A DNA stretch of 64,000 bases. It comes from Coffea arabica. Its lineage: Eukaryota; Streptophyta; Magnoliopsida; Gentianales; Rubiaceae. Both the position numbers and the translations under genes were made by a program. The stretch lies in assembly GCF_036785885.1 (NCBI RefSeq), contig NC_092320.1:13331557-13395556 (forward strand), in the 5' to 3' direction. Position 1 is the stretch's first letter, and each line of letters begins with the position of its first letter. The notes under the pieces were generated by a model. That model saw only the letters and a program-made list of their open reading frames with translations. It was not told where the DNA came from and did not search any database. Positions 34,083-46,340 of this stretch are shown piece by piece.

Positions 34083-37000
34083 ATGGCAAACCAGCCATCC
34101 CCCAGTGCAATTCTATGCGCTGCCTTCAATCAAGATAACAGGTAATCATCAAAAAAATTATTTGTCAGCTTAATTCTGATTAAGTTGGCATTATTCATTA
34201 AATTTCTTATTTTTTTTTGGCAGCTGCTTTGCTATTGGAACTAGGGATGGGTTCAGAATCTTTGATTCCAATACTGGCAGACTTCTTTATGAGAGAGGTT
34301 AAAGTTTCTATTTTTTCAATCAACTTTTATTGTGAATAATTTATTTTCAATTCAATAAAAGTGTGCAAGCTTGAATTTTTTTCCCTTTTTTGTCTATAAT
34401 AATATTCTGTTCTGGGTTGAAGATATTGATTGTCAGCTGATCAGGTTTTGTAATTTTTGGTGCTTTGTAGTTGATGACTAATGTATGGCATTTGATTAGA
34501 TCACTGGTTTAAGAAGGCAAATAAGAGTAGTGCATGCTTAAGATTTGATTCTTTAACTGCAGCGAGTCATTTTCTTCAAACTTTGATCATCCAAGGGTTT
34601 GATTCTCGGTCCAATTCTACAACGTCTACTTTCATTATTTGTTCTCGAAGTGGTTGAATTAGAAGACTATGGAAAATTTGTGAAAACTGCGTGCCTGAAC
34701 TGATTATTTTTAAAGAGGGTATGGGGAATTTGTAGTAATTTTATCCAAAATTTACAACTAGATGTACACAAAGAAGTATACTTACAAAAGTCAATTATGC
34801 TGCCTTTAAAAGCAAACTACTTAGAATTGCACTCTCTTATATTAAGAGTCTAAGCTTGACATTTCTTTCAAATTTTCTTGTAACATATTCTCCTGATTCT
34901 TTAACCTGATAGTCAAATCATGTTTCATGATAAAAAACCAAGCAACCCTATTGAAGTAGAACCTATACATAACTGCACATTGGTGTCTGGAATACATTGA
35001 TTCTATGGCACAGAGATATTTCATAATCAAGCATAAATATCTGTGGCAAGTCTTTACTGGGATGAGTAGAGATCTTTAATAAACACTTGTGCATGTAGAT
35101 TTTATTTTAGTTTGTGTCATATCCGTGATTATGAAGATCATCATGGATGTGACAACATGCCCAACTTATTTTATGTATTTTGAGATCTCTCATCCTCTCT
35201 TTGCTAGCTATTGGAGCTTTCATTGTAGTTGAAATGTTATTCAGCACAAGCCTTCTTTCCATTGTTGGGGCTGGTGAACAGGTTCTTGCAATTACTAGAT
35301 ATATTTTTTTTTCATTTTTGTGGAGAATATTAATACTAACAATTTCTGGTTGTTGCTTTCTTATGTTGCACCTAATTTCAACAGCCATCTTTATCCCCAC
35401 GGAGATTATGTTTGTTTAATACCAAGACTGGAGCTGCTCTCCGAGAACTAAACTTTCTGACTTCAATCCTTGCAGTTCGAATGAATAAGAAAAGGTAACA
35501 TATGACACAGGTCAGCTCTATTAATTTGCATCTGATTTTGTGTTTTTCCTATTTTGCATGTCTCCACCTGCATCTTCAAAATGGCATGGTTGCATATAGG
35601 CATCTTGGCTGGACTTTTTTGCCCTGAATTTGTGGTGATATTCTTCAAAAAGTTGAGGTTTTTATTGCCACAAATAGGAATAATGGTCTCCAACTTCATG
35701 TGTTCTGTTGCAAGTAAGCATCCTGAAGTTTTGTACTTTTTCCTTCACTGCTCCATTCCAACTTCTACTTTAGCATTCCAGTTAAAACTTGAAGGGGGAT
35801 TTTGCTGAGTCAGTGTAAAATTGATACCCTATTTTCCTTTCCTATAATGGTTCTAGTGTATTTCTGAATTTTTCATTGCCTTACCAAATAATTAGAGTCC
35901 ATGGAGACTGCAGTGGCCCGAGAAATTGTGGAGTAAGGGTACAGCTGATTGTGTTGTTTGTTTCACATGCTTTATATCAGTAGACACCACTTTGTCTGAT
36001 GTGAAAGAAGACTCACTTCCCCAATCTTTGAGAAACAAAGTCCTAAAGTCCTTTTGTCTTGTAGTTTTGGTGGTGTACCTTCATAGTTAGGACAATAAAA
36101 CGTGTTATTGTGGATTGGCTAGGAATGCACCACTGTTTCTTCTTAATTCTCCATTTGAATTCCAATTTCACTTAAATTCCATGCCATTTAATTCATCCTC
36201 TGTTAGCTTGATTACTGGCTAACTCTATCCACTTTTGTTTGGAAGTGCAATAGATTCTGCAAACTGAATTTGTTTCCTTTATGACAGTTTATGCTTGCTG
36301 CAACATGTGCGTTAGTTTATAAATTTTTACTATAAGAAGATATAATAAATATAGAGAACCTTTTAGTTACTGGTATTGTGTAGTTGGATCTTGTTTTCTC
36401 TAGATTAACTCTATCTTGCTCCATTCATTTGGATTCTTAATCTGAATGTCTGCGTGCTTTCCCTGAACTTAGAGCAGGAACAATGTCCTGACTATATGAC
36501 CTCCTGAACATGCCCACACTTTGCAAACTAGACAATCTATTACCTGGGAGGGGTGCATATGGATGACATTGGGTGAATTTCTTAGAGTATAATCATTGCA
36601 ATTTAGGTATTTTTGAAGCCACATACTATATCTTTAGTCAACTTCAAAAAGGGCAATACTGAGCAGTAGTATACTAGAAGCTTCTGTCTCCAAAAATCTA
36701 ACTTGTTTGCTGAATATTCTTTTCTGACTCTGAAAATGACTTTTTTGTAATCTTTTGTTCAATCAAGCTTTGTTATGTTCATTGAAATGTTTGCTTGGAA
36801 AATGCAGATTAGTAGTCGTTTTGCTTGAGAAGACCTACATATATGACATAAACAGTCTCCAGATATTGGACACAATAGATACTGTACCAAACTTAAAAGG
36901 TTGGTTCATAACATCCAATTTTCCGCTTGGGAAACATCAACATAAGCTTTTTTGTTGTGGCATTCTCAAATTGATTATATGATTTGTGAAATCTTTTTGT

Positions 37001-40000
37001 CCATCTTAAGTATTTGCTTTGATTAATGAGTCCTGCAGCATTTAAACTTTGTATTTCACTTCTGACCTTTAATTCTTTTGCTTTAGTAATAGCCATGTGA
37101 GTTTTTTTGTAATGGATAACAGATAATTATTGCACCATGAGGTTATTTAGATTATGCTTCAATTAGGTTCTTTGAGGAATACCTAGCAGTTAATAAAAGT
37201 GAACCATATTAGTCTGAATGTTTTTATTATTGATCTTATCATGTAGCATGCTCTACTGATTACACAAGTTTTTTTGAAGATTCTTTTACTATGCAGTTCA
37301 ATATCCCTAGTACCTTTTATAGTCACCATAACAAGAAGTTTTGTTTGTGAAGTACTTCCTTTTTTGGCCAAATGACAGGCATAAAAGAGAATAGCGAGAA
37401 TTCAGTCAAATCCTTAGTTCATGAGGGTGGTGGTGACACTGTCCAGTTTTCTCAACACAGTCACAACATGAAAATCATGTCCTGTTATCACCAAAGTTTA
37501 ATTAGTAATAAGTTCAAAACTTTTTCAACCAGTAACTCTAGAATCACACAAAGTGGACTAAGCAATTTATGGTGTTGTTATCATCATTGGTTTCAGACGC
37601 TGTTCCTCTCTTCCAAGTGACTAAAGACGCATCTGTTGCAATACTTAATAAGAATATAAGTGAAAAGGATCATTGGCACTACAAAGTAGGTTACTTATTT
37701 TTCATCTCTCGTTTCAGGACTTTGTGCATTTTCCCCAAGTTTAGATGGTTCCTTTTTGGCTTTTCCTGCTAGTATAACGAAGGGATCGGTTCTGGTCTAC
37801 AATGTAATGGAACTGCAATCCCACTGTGAGGTTGCATCCCTTATCCTCCTCCTTGTTGCTTGATTTCCGGATTTATTAGCTGGAACTACTAAATTGCTTT
37901 ATGATCACGATTTATCAGTATGGGAACTGTTAGTTTTCTTATCTAATAAAGAGCTTTGGCCTTTCCTTATCAACGACTGACAACAGATTAATATTTGTAC
38001 TTCTAGATGTCTTCATAGCATAGATGATCAATCTAAACCAAAATCTGACATTCTTGGAATTTTTGCTTGGTTGATGGCTCCATTCTTTTCGCTCTTCCAG
38101 CTGGGCAATGAATGTTAGAGAGCAACTATTTACCTGTATATCATCCAAGTACAAAACACATGCTAAAATTCCTTTGTAATAGGTGAATGTCAGTGGGTAA
38201 TGATCTGCACTAGATTAGTCTGAGAAGAATATTGATCTTAATAGTGAACCTACACTAAAAATGTTTATTTTTTGCTTGCCTTCTGTGACATTAATTCCAG
38301 TTGCACCAACAGCACAATTATTTTTTGCAGCTGGAGCATTGATATCGTTACCATTCTGAAGGAATTATAAGATTTTTTTTTACCAGTATTATAGGTGATT
38401 TTTAAAGACAGATAATGTCTATTAGTTAGTTGCTTCAGCAAAGTTTGGCTAAATGCAGATAGATGCTCATCGCTCACCTCTGGCTGCCATGGTCCTTTCT
38501 TCCAATGGAATGTACATAGCTACTGCATCAGAACAAGGGACCATAATCAGAGTTCATCTTGTCTCCGATGCAACTAAGGTGAAGTATCATAAATTTATTT
38601 ATACGGATGTTGAACAGTATCATTTTGCCGGACTTGAAAGTCTGTCTGCAAACTGTCACTACTACATCAGCGAAGGAACGAGAAGAGAGAGGAGGAAAGA
38701 GTGAAGAAAGAGAAGAGAGGCATGATGAGGAGGGAGAGAGTAATCTTGGGTGACTGGTGAGACGAGTATGTGAGAGAAATTATTACAGGAAGAAAATTCT
38801 AATGCGTCATATTCCATTTTTCAGCCACGAACTAAAGCCAGAATGCTGTAATGTTTGAATGGCAATAAGAGACAAAGAACTTTAAAACCTAAATTCTGAG
38901 AGTCAGCTAATTTATTCGTATCTGAAGATTTAGAACTCATGTTTTGTTGCATTTCTACCCTGTAAGGCAGAGAAGGGATGGTTTGAGGGAGGTGACAGTT
39001 TCATTTTTATTTGACATTAGTACTTCTGCATTTCTATCCAATGATTTAGAGCTTGATTCAGTTATTGATTCCTCATCAATGATATTTTGTCTAAATCTGG
39101 TTCCTGTTCGACCAAGGTGGACTGTAATTATAAAGACTTGAGCAAAAGAAAGAAAGAAAAGAAAAGAACATTACCTCATAGGTTACCCTGGATTCGTTCT
39201 TACTTTCCTTGTGGTTGCTAATTTTCTTTCTTGCATATGACCCAATTGTCTTACGCTGAGCAGTCGTACAGTTTCAGAAGGGGGACATATCCATCAAATA
39301 TTTTTTCCTTGTCCTTTAGTCCATCCACTGAACTGCCGGATATTCTTCTTGCCTCAAGCTCTTCTGGTTCTGTTCATGTGTTTTCTCTGGGATTTGCTCT
39401 GAATCACAGGTGAGAAATATCTACAAGTTATGCTGTACACTACATACCTTGTCATTCATTACATTGTTTTCTCACACCATGAATCCTGAATGTGTAAGAA
39501 ACCTGTTGACAAATCTGCTTTATGTGTGTTAAGTTCTGTTGTTCTTTTCCATTTTTTCCTTCTTTATCCCTTTGACATGTTATTGTTAGGAGAATATCAG
39601 TATTCTTGTAGATAATATTAGTAAGGGTATTCTTGTAAATGGTTAGTTAGATTTGTACTCGATATGTTGAGTGAAGTTGGGATATTAGGTTGCCGACCTG
39701 TGGATACTCCTATGGATCCCAATGTGAAATTAGTAGGAGATCAAGGTGCATTACTTGATCCTTGGCAATATCGAAGACTTGGGGGTAAATTAAATTATCT
39801 CACTGTAACGAGACCTGACATTTCGTTTGCAGTGAGTGTTGTGAGTCAATTTCTTGATACCTCTCGTACTAGTCATTGGGATGCTAGTATACGAATTCTC
39901 AGGTATCTTAAGAGTGCTCCTGGAAAAGGGTTGCTGTATCAAAATCATAGACACACTGATATTGAAGGATATAGTGATGCAGATTGGGTTGGTTCTGCCT

Positions 40001-43000
40001 CAGATCGAAGATCGACCATAGGATATTGTGTGTTTGTTGGTGGTAATTTAGTATCATGGAAGAGTAAGAAGCAAACAGTTATCTCCAGATCAAGTGCAGA
40101 ATCTGAATACCGCGCTATGGCTCACACTGTGTGTGAGTTGGTTTGGTTGAAGAGCATGTTACTTGAAATTGAGTTTGAGCATTAACAGCCTCTGAATTTA
40201 GTGTGTGATAATCAGGCGGCTGTCCATATTGCGTCTAATCCAGTGTTTCATGAAAAGACAAAACATATTGAAGTTGATTGTCACTTCATTCGAGAGAAAT
40301 TGCTTGACGGGGTCATCAAGACATCTCATGTACCGTCTGTAGATCAATTGGTTGATTTGTTTACCAAGAGTTTAGGGGGCTCTAGGGTGAAATACATTTG
40401 TAACAAGTTGGGTGCTTATGATATATATGTTCCAACTTGAGGGGGAGTGTTAGGAGAATATCAGTATTCTTGTAGATAATATTAGTAAGGGTATTCTTGT
40501 AAATGGTTGGTTAGGTTTGTACTCCTATAAATACTAGTTGGTCACTCATAATACAGTGATTAGATGTTTTCCTCCCAAGATACCTGTTGACAGTTATATT
40601 TAAACTTACTGTTGACAACCATATACTTTGTTAGCATGGCTAAATGATTGCTACCCCTTACTTGAATTGTTCTTTCTCTTGCTGTTTCCATCTTCCTCTG
40701 TCTACGCTACTTTTGGTTTATCTTCCTCTGTTTGCAGTGAGTGTTGTGAGTCAATTTCTTGATACCTCTCGTACTAGTCATTGGGATGCTATTATACGAA
40801 TTCTCAGGTATCTTAAGAGTGCTCCTGAAAAAGGGTTGCTGTATCAAAATCATGGACACACTGATATTGAAGGATATAGTGATGCAGATTGGGTTGGTTC
40901 TGCCTCAGATCGAAGATCGACCATAGGATATTGTGTGTTTGTTGGTGGTAATTTAGTATCATGGAAGAGTAAGAAGCAAACAGTTATCTCCAGATCAAGT
41001 GCAGAATCTGAATACCGCGCTATGGCTCACACTGTGTGTGAGTTGGTTTGGTTGAAGAGCATGTTACTTGAAATTGAGTTTGAGCATTAACAGCCTCTGA
41101 ATTTAGTGTGTGATAATCAGGCGGCTGTCCATATTGCGTCTAATCCAGTGTTTCATGAAAAGACAAAACATATTGAAGTTGATTGTCACTTCATTCGAGA
41201 GAAATTGCTTGACGGGGTCATCAAGACATCTCATGTACCGTCTGTAGATCAATTGGTTGATTTGTTTACCAAGAGTTTAGGGGGCTCTAGGGTGAAATAC
41301 ATTTGTAACAAGTTGGGTGCTTATGATATATATGTTCCAACTTGAGGGGGAGTGTTAGGAGAATATCAGTATTCTTGTAGATAATATTAGTAAGGGTATT
41401 CTTGTAAATGGTTGGTTAGGTTTGTACTCCTATAAATACTAGTTGGTCACTCATAATACAGTGATTAGATGTTTTCCTCCCAAGATACCTGTTGACAGTT
41501 ATATTTAAACTTACTGTTGACAACCATATACTTTGTTAGCATGGCTAAATGATTGCTACCCCTTACTTGAATTGTTCTTTCTCTTGCTGTTTCCATCTTC
41601 CTCTGTCTACGCTACTTTTGGTTTATCTTCCTCTGTTTGCAGTGAGTGTTGTGAGTCAATTTCTTGATACCTCTCGTACTAGTCATTGGGATGCTATTAT
41701 ACGAATTCTCAGGTATCTTAAGAGTGCTCCTGAAAAAGGGTTGCTGTATCAAAATCATGGACACACTGATATTGAAGGATATAGTGATGCAGATTGGGTT
41801 GGTTCTGCCTCAGATCGAAGATCGACCATAGGATATTGTGTGTTTGTTGGTGGTAATTTAGTATCATGGAAGAGTAAGAAGCAAACAGTTATCTCCAGAT
41901 CAAGTGCAGAATCTGAATACCGCGCTATGGCTCACACTGTGTGTGAGTTGGTTTGGTTGAAGAGCATGTTACTTGAAATTGAGTTTGAGCATTAACAGCC
42001 TCTGAATTTAGTGTGTGATAATCAGGCGGCTGTCCATATTGCGTCTAATCCAGTGTTTCATGAAAAGACAAAACATATTGAAGTTGATTGTCACTTCATT
42101 CGAGAGAAATTGCTTGACGGGGTCATCAAGACATCTCATGTACCGTCTGTAGATCAATTGGTTGATTTGTTTACCAAGAGTTTAGGGGGCTCTAGGGTGA
42201 AATACATTTGTAACAAGTTGGGTGCTTATGATATATATGTTCCAACTTGAGGGGGAGTGTTAGGAGAATATCAGTATTCTTGTAGATAATATTAGTAAGG
42301 GTATTCTTGTAAATGGTTGGTTAGGTTTGTACTCCTATAAATACTAGTTGGTCACTCATAATACAGTGATTAGATGTTTTCCTCCCAAGATACCTGTTGA
42401 CAGTTATATTTAAACTTACTGTTGACAACCATATACTTTGTTAGCATGGCTAAATGATTGCTACCCCTTACTTGAATTGTTCTTTCTCTTGCTGTTTCCA
42501 TCTTCCTCTGTCTACGCTACTTTTGGTTTATCTGGCCTCTTGAGTTTCCTTGCAGTTCAAGAGCTATATATGTTGTGCGTCTTTGAATAATATGTCAGCC
42601 TTGTATTGTTATCTTTAGTCAGATGTAGCTGGTAGTTGAAACTGTCAAATAACCTGATCTATTTTGTATTTCCTTTTGTACAGAAGCAGGAGATCAAATA
42701 CTTTTCTTGGGTCCATAGTACCTGATTCTGTAACTGATGTACTGGATTCTGCTTATCACCATGTACTTCATCATGCTGTCCCAGCTGGAGTTAAAAGGTC
42801 TAGTAGATATTAATTTGTATATCAACCATCTTACTATAGTTTCTTCATCATTTAGCAATATTCTATGGCTGTGGTTAGACTAGGTTTTCTGGTAGCAGAC
42901 TATTTTGACAACATTTTGATTAGACTCAAGTCACCCACTTCATAGATTGTAGTAGCACTGTTAGATTATATAACTTTTCTTTTAATACCTAAAAGGATGA

Positions 43001-44507
43001 TAATTTAGTTTCTGCAGTTCCAATTTCTATAACTTTCCAGAGCTCAAAGATGGTAATAGAAGATTATTTCAACCTTTTTGTGACTCTAACTTGTGATTGG
43101 ATGCGAATGTTAGTGTCTAGTCAGGTTTGAAAATGTATGTTGAATGGCTGAGACATAGGAAAATTTTGTGTTGGCATTAGTCTAGGAAAGAGTAAATTGA
43201 AGGCAAAATGCATGGAACATCTTTCTTACAACCTTAGTTTTTGAAAATTTACAAGACAACACATTTTACAGTGTGATCCATTGATTTGATAAAGCTTGTC
43301 TGTTCATATTTGACTGGAATATGTTCATCTATTATTAGTTTGACTAGTCTAAATTCTAAAATCTGCCGGTGGTATTTTATATGGTTATTTTGAAGTAATG
43401 TTCTACTTTTGGGAAGCTCTTAAATTCTCTCCTTTTATCCTTAGATCTATGTTGGAGTGTCAAATCATACAGTACCAAGGTCCAAAATGAGACTTCATTC
43501 TGACAAGTGACTCTATTTTTTCTCAGTTCAGATACATGAAAAAGGTTTTTCAGGAACCTAATTATATCACGAATACTTTTGCTGCTTTATCTTAATGTGG
43601 TTTTTTTTTTTTTTGAAACATTGGAATTTTAAAATCAAGGCACATATATTGCATAAAATTCCAAGTGTTGGAATTGTGATGATGTGTAAGAGGTGAGTTT
43701 CCATCAATACTATCCCAACAGCCTAAATTTTCAAATTAATTAAAGGAAACTGCAGAACTAAGTAGTTGAATTCGATGTTCTTAATCTTGCAATTAATCAG
43801 TCTATTATCTTTAAGAGGTTAAATTCTTTAGCATTCTGCTCGAGTGCATTTTCATGTGCAATTGGGTGTTTTGTTGCAGTAATGCAGTGGTTCGTAAGAT
43901 AGAAAGGGTTCCTGACACATCAATGGCTGAATGTGCTGTTTTACGGTAAGTTCAGTTTATCCTATGTTCCATTTTTCCACTTTAGGACATTCAGTTTCGG
44001 TTATATTCATCTGAGCTTGTATACATGTCATTCCTCATTAGCCAGTGTAACATAAGTTATCATCCAAGAAAGTAAGTAGGTTGTAAATGTGGGCATAGGC
44101 CTCACAACATTGCGAGAAAAGAGCAAGTATAAACTCGGACTTTCTCAGTCTTGGGTGGATAGTTCGAACTTCTAAGCTAGAAGGGACTGTGGCATGTGAA
44201 TAATTTGCCAATCTTTCAATCATTGGAGGATGCTTAATGTTTAGCCTTCTCGTGGGAACGGCTTCACTTTCCTGTTGTTTGAAATTTATTTGCTCCTGTT
44301 GTCTGAAATCTTCTTTGGTGGTTTGTTATATAACAATGTTTTGGATTCTGTAGAGCCACGATATCAGTGTTAACTAATGGTGGGTACTTCCTGGAGTATG
44401 GCTCGACAATCAACCGTCAAAATGAGTCTTCATGGACGCTGGAAAGGGAATATAATCTTTTAACGGTCCAAGGAGAACAAGCCGCCAGTTCAAATGTTGG
44501 CAATTGA
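34083..44507 (+). CDS. ATG18B: ATG18b-like PROPPIN, 11 exons, 373 aa
   Basis: Exons: 34083-34141, 34224-34297, 35208-35281, 35385-35494, 36808-36899, 37718-37830, 38459-38578, 39264-39409, 42684-42797, 43880-43945, 44354-44507; all GT-AG, total 1122 bases in one frame. The product begins [18 protein letters not shown] and matches the ATG18/WIPI seven-bladed beta-propeller family along its length, best with plant ATG18b as I recall it ([60 protein letters not shown]). The PI3P-binding FRRG motif is at residues 218-221 ([10 protein letters not shown]). The protein binds phosphatidylinositol 3-phosphate on the phagophore and helps autophagosome formation. Intron 8 (39410-42683) is 3.3 kb because of a copia fossil and its tandem copies; the flanking splice sites look normal. 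Confidence 0.93.
39579..40597 (+). mobile_element. Ty1/copia fossil inserted in ATG18b intron 8
   Basis: A much-shortened copia element, broken and lacking most of its interior. The parts are: a partial 5' LTR (39584-39660), the C-terminal reverse transcriptase and RNase H region (about 39664-40435, with [14 protein letters not shown] and SSAESEYRA landmarks), a polypurine tract (GAGGGGGAG, about 40439-40447) and a 145-bp 3' LTR beginning TGTTAGGAGAATATC at 40448 and ending TTGACA at 40592. GTTAT occurs directly before the 5' LTR (39579-39583) and directly after the 3' LTR (40593-40597), a 5-bp target duplication. It shares the gene's orientation. The two LTR parts differ at only a few bases, so the insertion looks fairly young. 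Confidence 0.85.
39826..42533 (+). repeat. Three tandem 905-bp copies of the copia 3' part plus intron flank
   Basis: The unit starts at TTTGCAGTGAGTGTTG at 39826, 40731 and 41636, exactly 905 bases apart. Each unit holds RNase H, polypurine tract, 3' LTR, the GTTAT duplication and about 126 bases of pyrimidine-rich ATG18b intron. Units 2 and 3 appear identical by eye; unit 1 differs by a few substitutions. The joins carry TCCTCTG between intron TTTATCT and element TTTGCAG, a copy of a motif about 30 bases upstream. The last unit stops at 42533, where the single-copy intron continues GGCCTCTTGAG. Confidence 0.9.
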
Positions 44508-46340
44508 TGTGCACTTTACTCATCCGCAGGCTTTGCTTTAAAGGGACAGCTTGAAACTGGAGCTTGTGGTTCCTCGCTGACACTTTGGCTTTTAACTCAA
44601 AGTAGAATACAAGGGTACACTGGCTAATGAGTTAAGATACCTGTTGCCAACCTTTAGGAACATCTAGATGGTTAAGATACCTGTTGCCAACCTTTATGAC
44701 CAGGGTATATGTTTGACATCATATGGTCTTTGATCGCTCTCACTTGACCTCCATAAACTATAGCATTTTCCTTCCTACTTGTAGTTGTAGGTAGCAAGTT
44801 TGTATGTGTGAAACTCCGCGTGCCATTTTATATCCTCACACTGATGAAGATATAATTCTTCTTTGTATTGTGTAAAACACAATTTTTATGATGTAATATA
44901 TATATATATACCTTGTGTATTTCTGCATTTGATTTTCTTCCCTGGGTAAGGATATAAATAATCTTATTATGACTTGGTTAATGAGTTTCCATCTGGCACT
45001 CTATGTTTATATATATTATATATGTGAAAGTTGTAATTAATTTTAAAAAGTATCTAAATGCAGAAAATGCAATAATTTAAATATGATAAGTTAAATATAA
45101 TTTAAGTATAATAACAAGTGTTCACTTGGCCTGTGTTTACTTTTATCTACCTTCGTTTCAATTCTCCGGCTCAGTATATTGCAGGATAGATCTGCCAGTG
45201 AATATCTTTTTTGCCTCTTTTATGTTTTAAGCCTGTTTCAGTATACAAGTGGTGCATTTGTTCACTAGTAAATAAAGGCATAAATTCGATAGGCACTTGC
45301 GAAAACCAGCTCCTTTGTGTTGCGTGGAGTTGCATGCCCAGAAATTGCACGAGTAACATGGATGAAACTTGCAGTGAGTCCATCAAACGCAGTTCTCTCT
45401 GCCTAAAAGTTAATTCAAAAAAACAAAAAATGCAGCTCTCTCTGCATATTAATATTAATGTGTGCGTTGTTTTTTCATACTCTTTTATGACTCTGCAAAA
45501 TCTTTGCTGTGATAGAACAGCTGATTGAAGAAAAGGCAAACCAGTATTGTAATATCACTCTTTTCTTTTCTTTTTTTTTTCTCGGGTGGGAGTCCGCACA
45601 GTATTTTAAACACTTTGATGGTTCTCAATTATGCAAAAACTAAGCACCATAGTCATCAAAGCAAACATATGTTAGATGTTTAAACTTCCAGATTACACCA
45701 AAAAGCAGTTTTTTTCCTTCTTGCCCTTCACCAAGTTTCAATTCATCCACAATTGTTCCTCAATATTACCTTCAATAACTTGCAACATACAATTTCATGC
45801 CAACTTCCAGTCCATTGAAACGTTCTCCTCTTTTTCAGTTATACAGAGAGTCGTGTCGTCGCTGGACTCGTAATTTTGCACTTTTTGGGGCAGCAAGAGT
45901 AGGCTACCTCTTACTTTCACTTTCTTAGATTTCATGTTTTCTGTTGGATGAGAATTTCACAATGTCTAAAAGCTTTGGACATCGACGAAACGAACTACCA
46001 ATTAGCTCAGCAAGTACTGAACCAAAGACTTGTTGATTTGCGCCAATTAGGCGATTTTTTAGAAAAGTATCTTAAATCTCTTATTTATAATTTCTGCAGT
46101 AATAGGACCGAGAAATGGGGTTTAATTTTTTTTCAAACCCTCTGATCAGCCTTCTATCTTTTTACAGCAAAAGCACCAAAAGACTGTCGAACCATCCTTC
46201 CAAGATACAAAACATTCCCATCTCTTAAACAGAAAACGTTGATCCGTGAGATCTCAGCATGCCAAGAGATGGAGATTTTGGTTTATAAGTCTTGAAACAT
46301 AAACTTCGGTTAATAGCCACACATCCCATCTCAGTCTAGA
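44508..46340. other. ATG18b 3' UTR and convergent intergenic space
   Basis: The ATG18b 3' end and the minus-strand TMEM208-like gene converge here. A TA tract lies near 44898-44912. Open frames of 65-122 codons on both strands show no recognised domain and are not called. Confidence 0.5.

Noticed and set aside
35180-35808. Several frames inside ATG18b introns
   Set aside because: They include real exon pieces read into flanking introns; the spliced model accounts for the conserved parts.
39826-42533. CRISPR-like array
   Set aside because: Three long identical units with no short repeats and spacers; the unit content is a copia 3' end plus intron.
45171-45539. 105-122 codon frames on both strands
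   Set aside because: Mutually overlapping, no domain, located in the convergent intergenic space.
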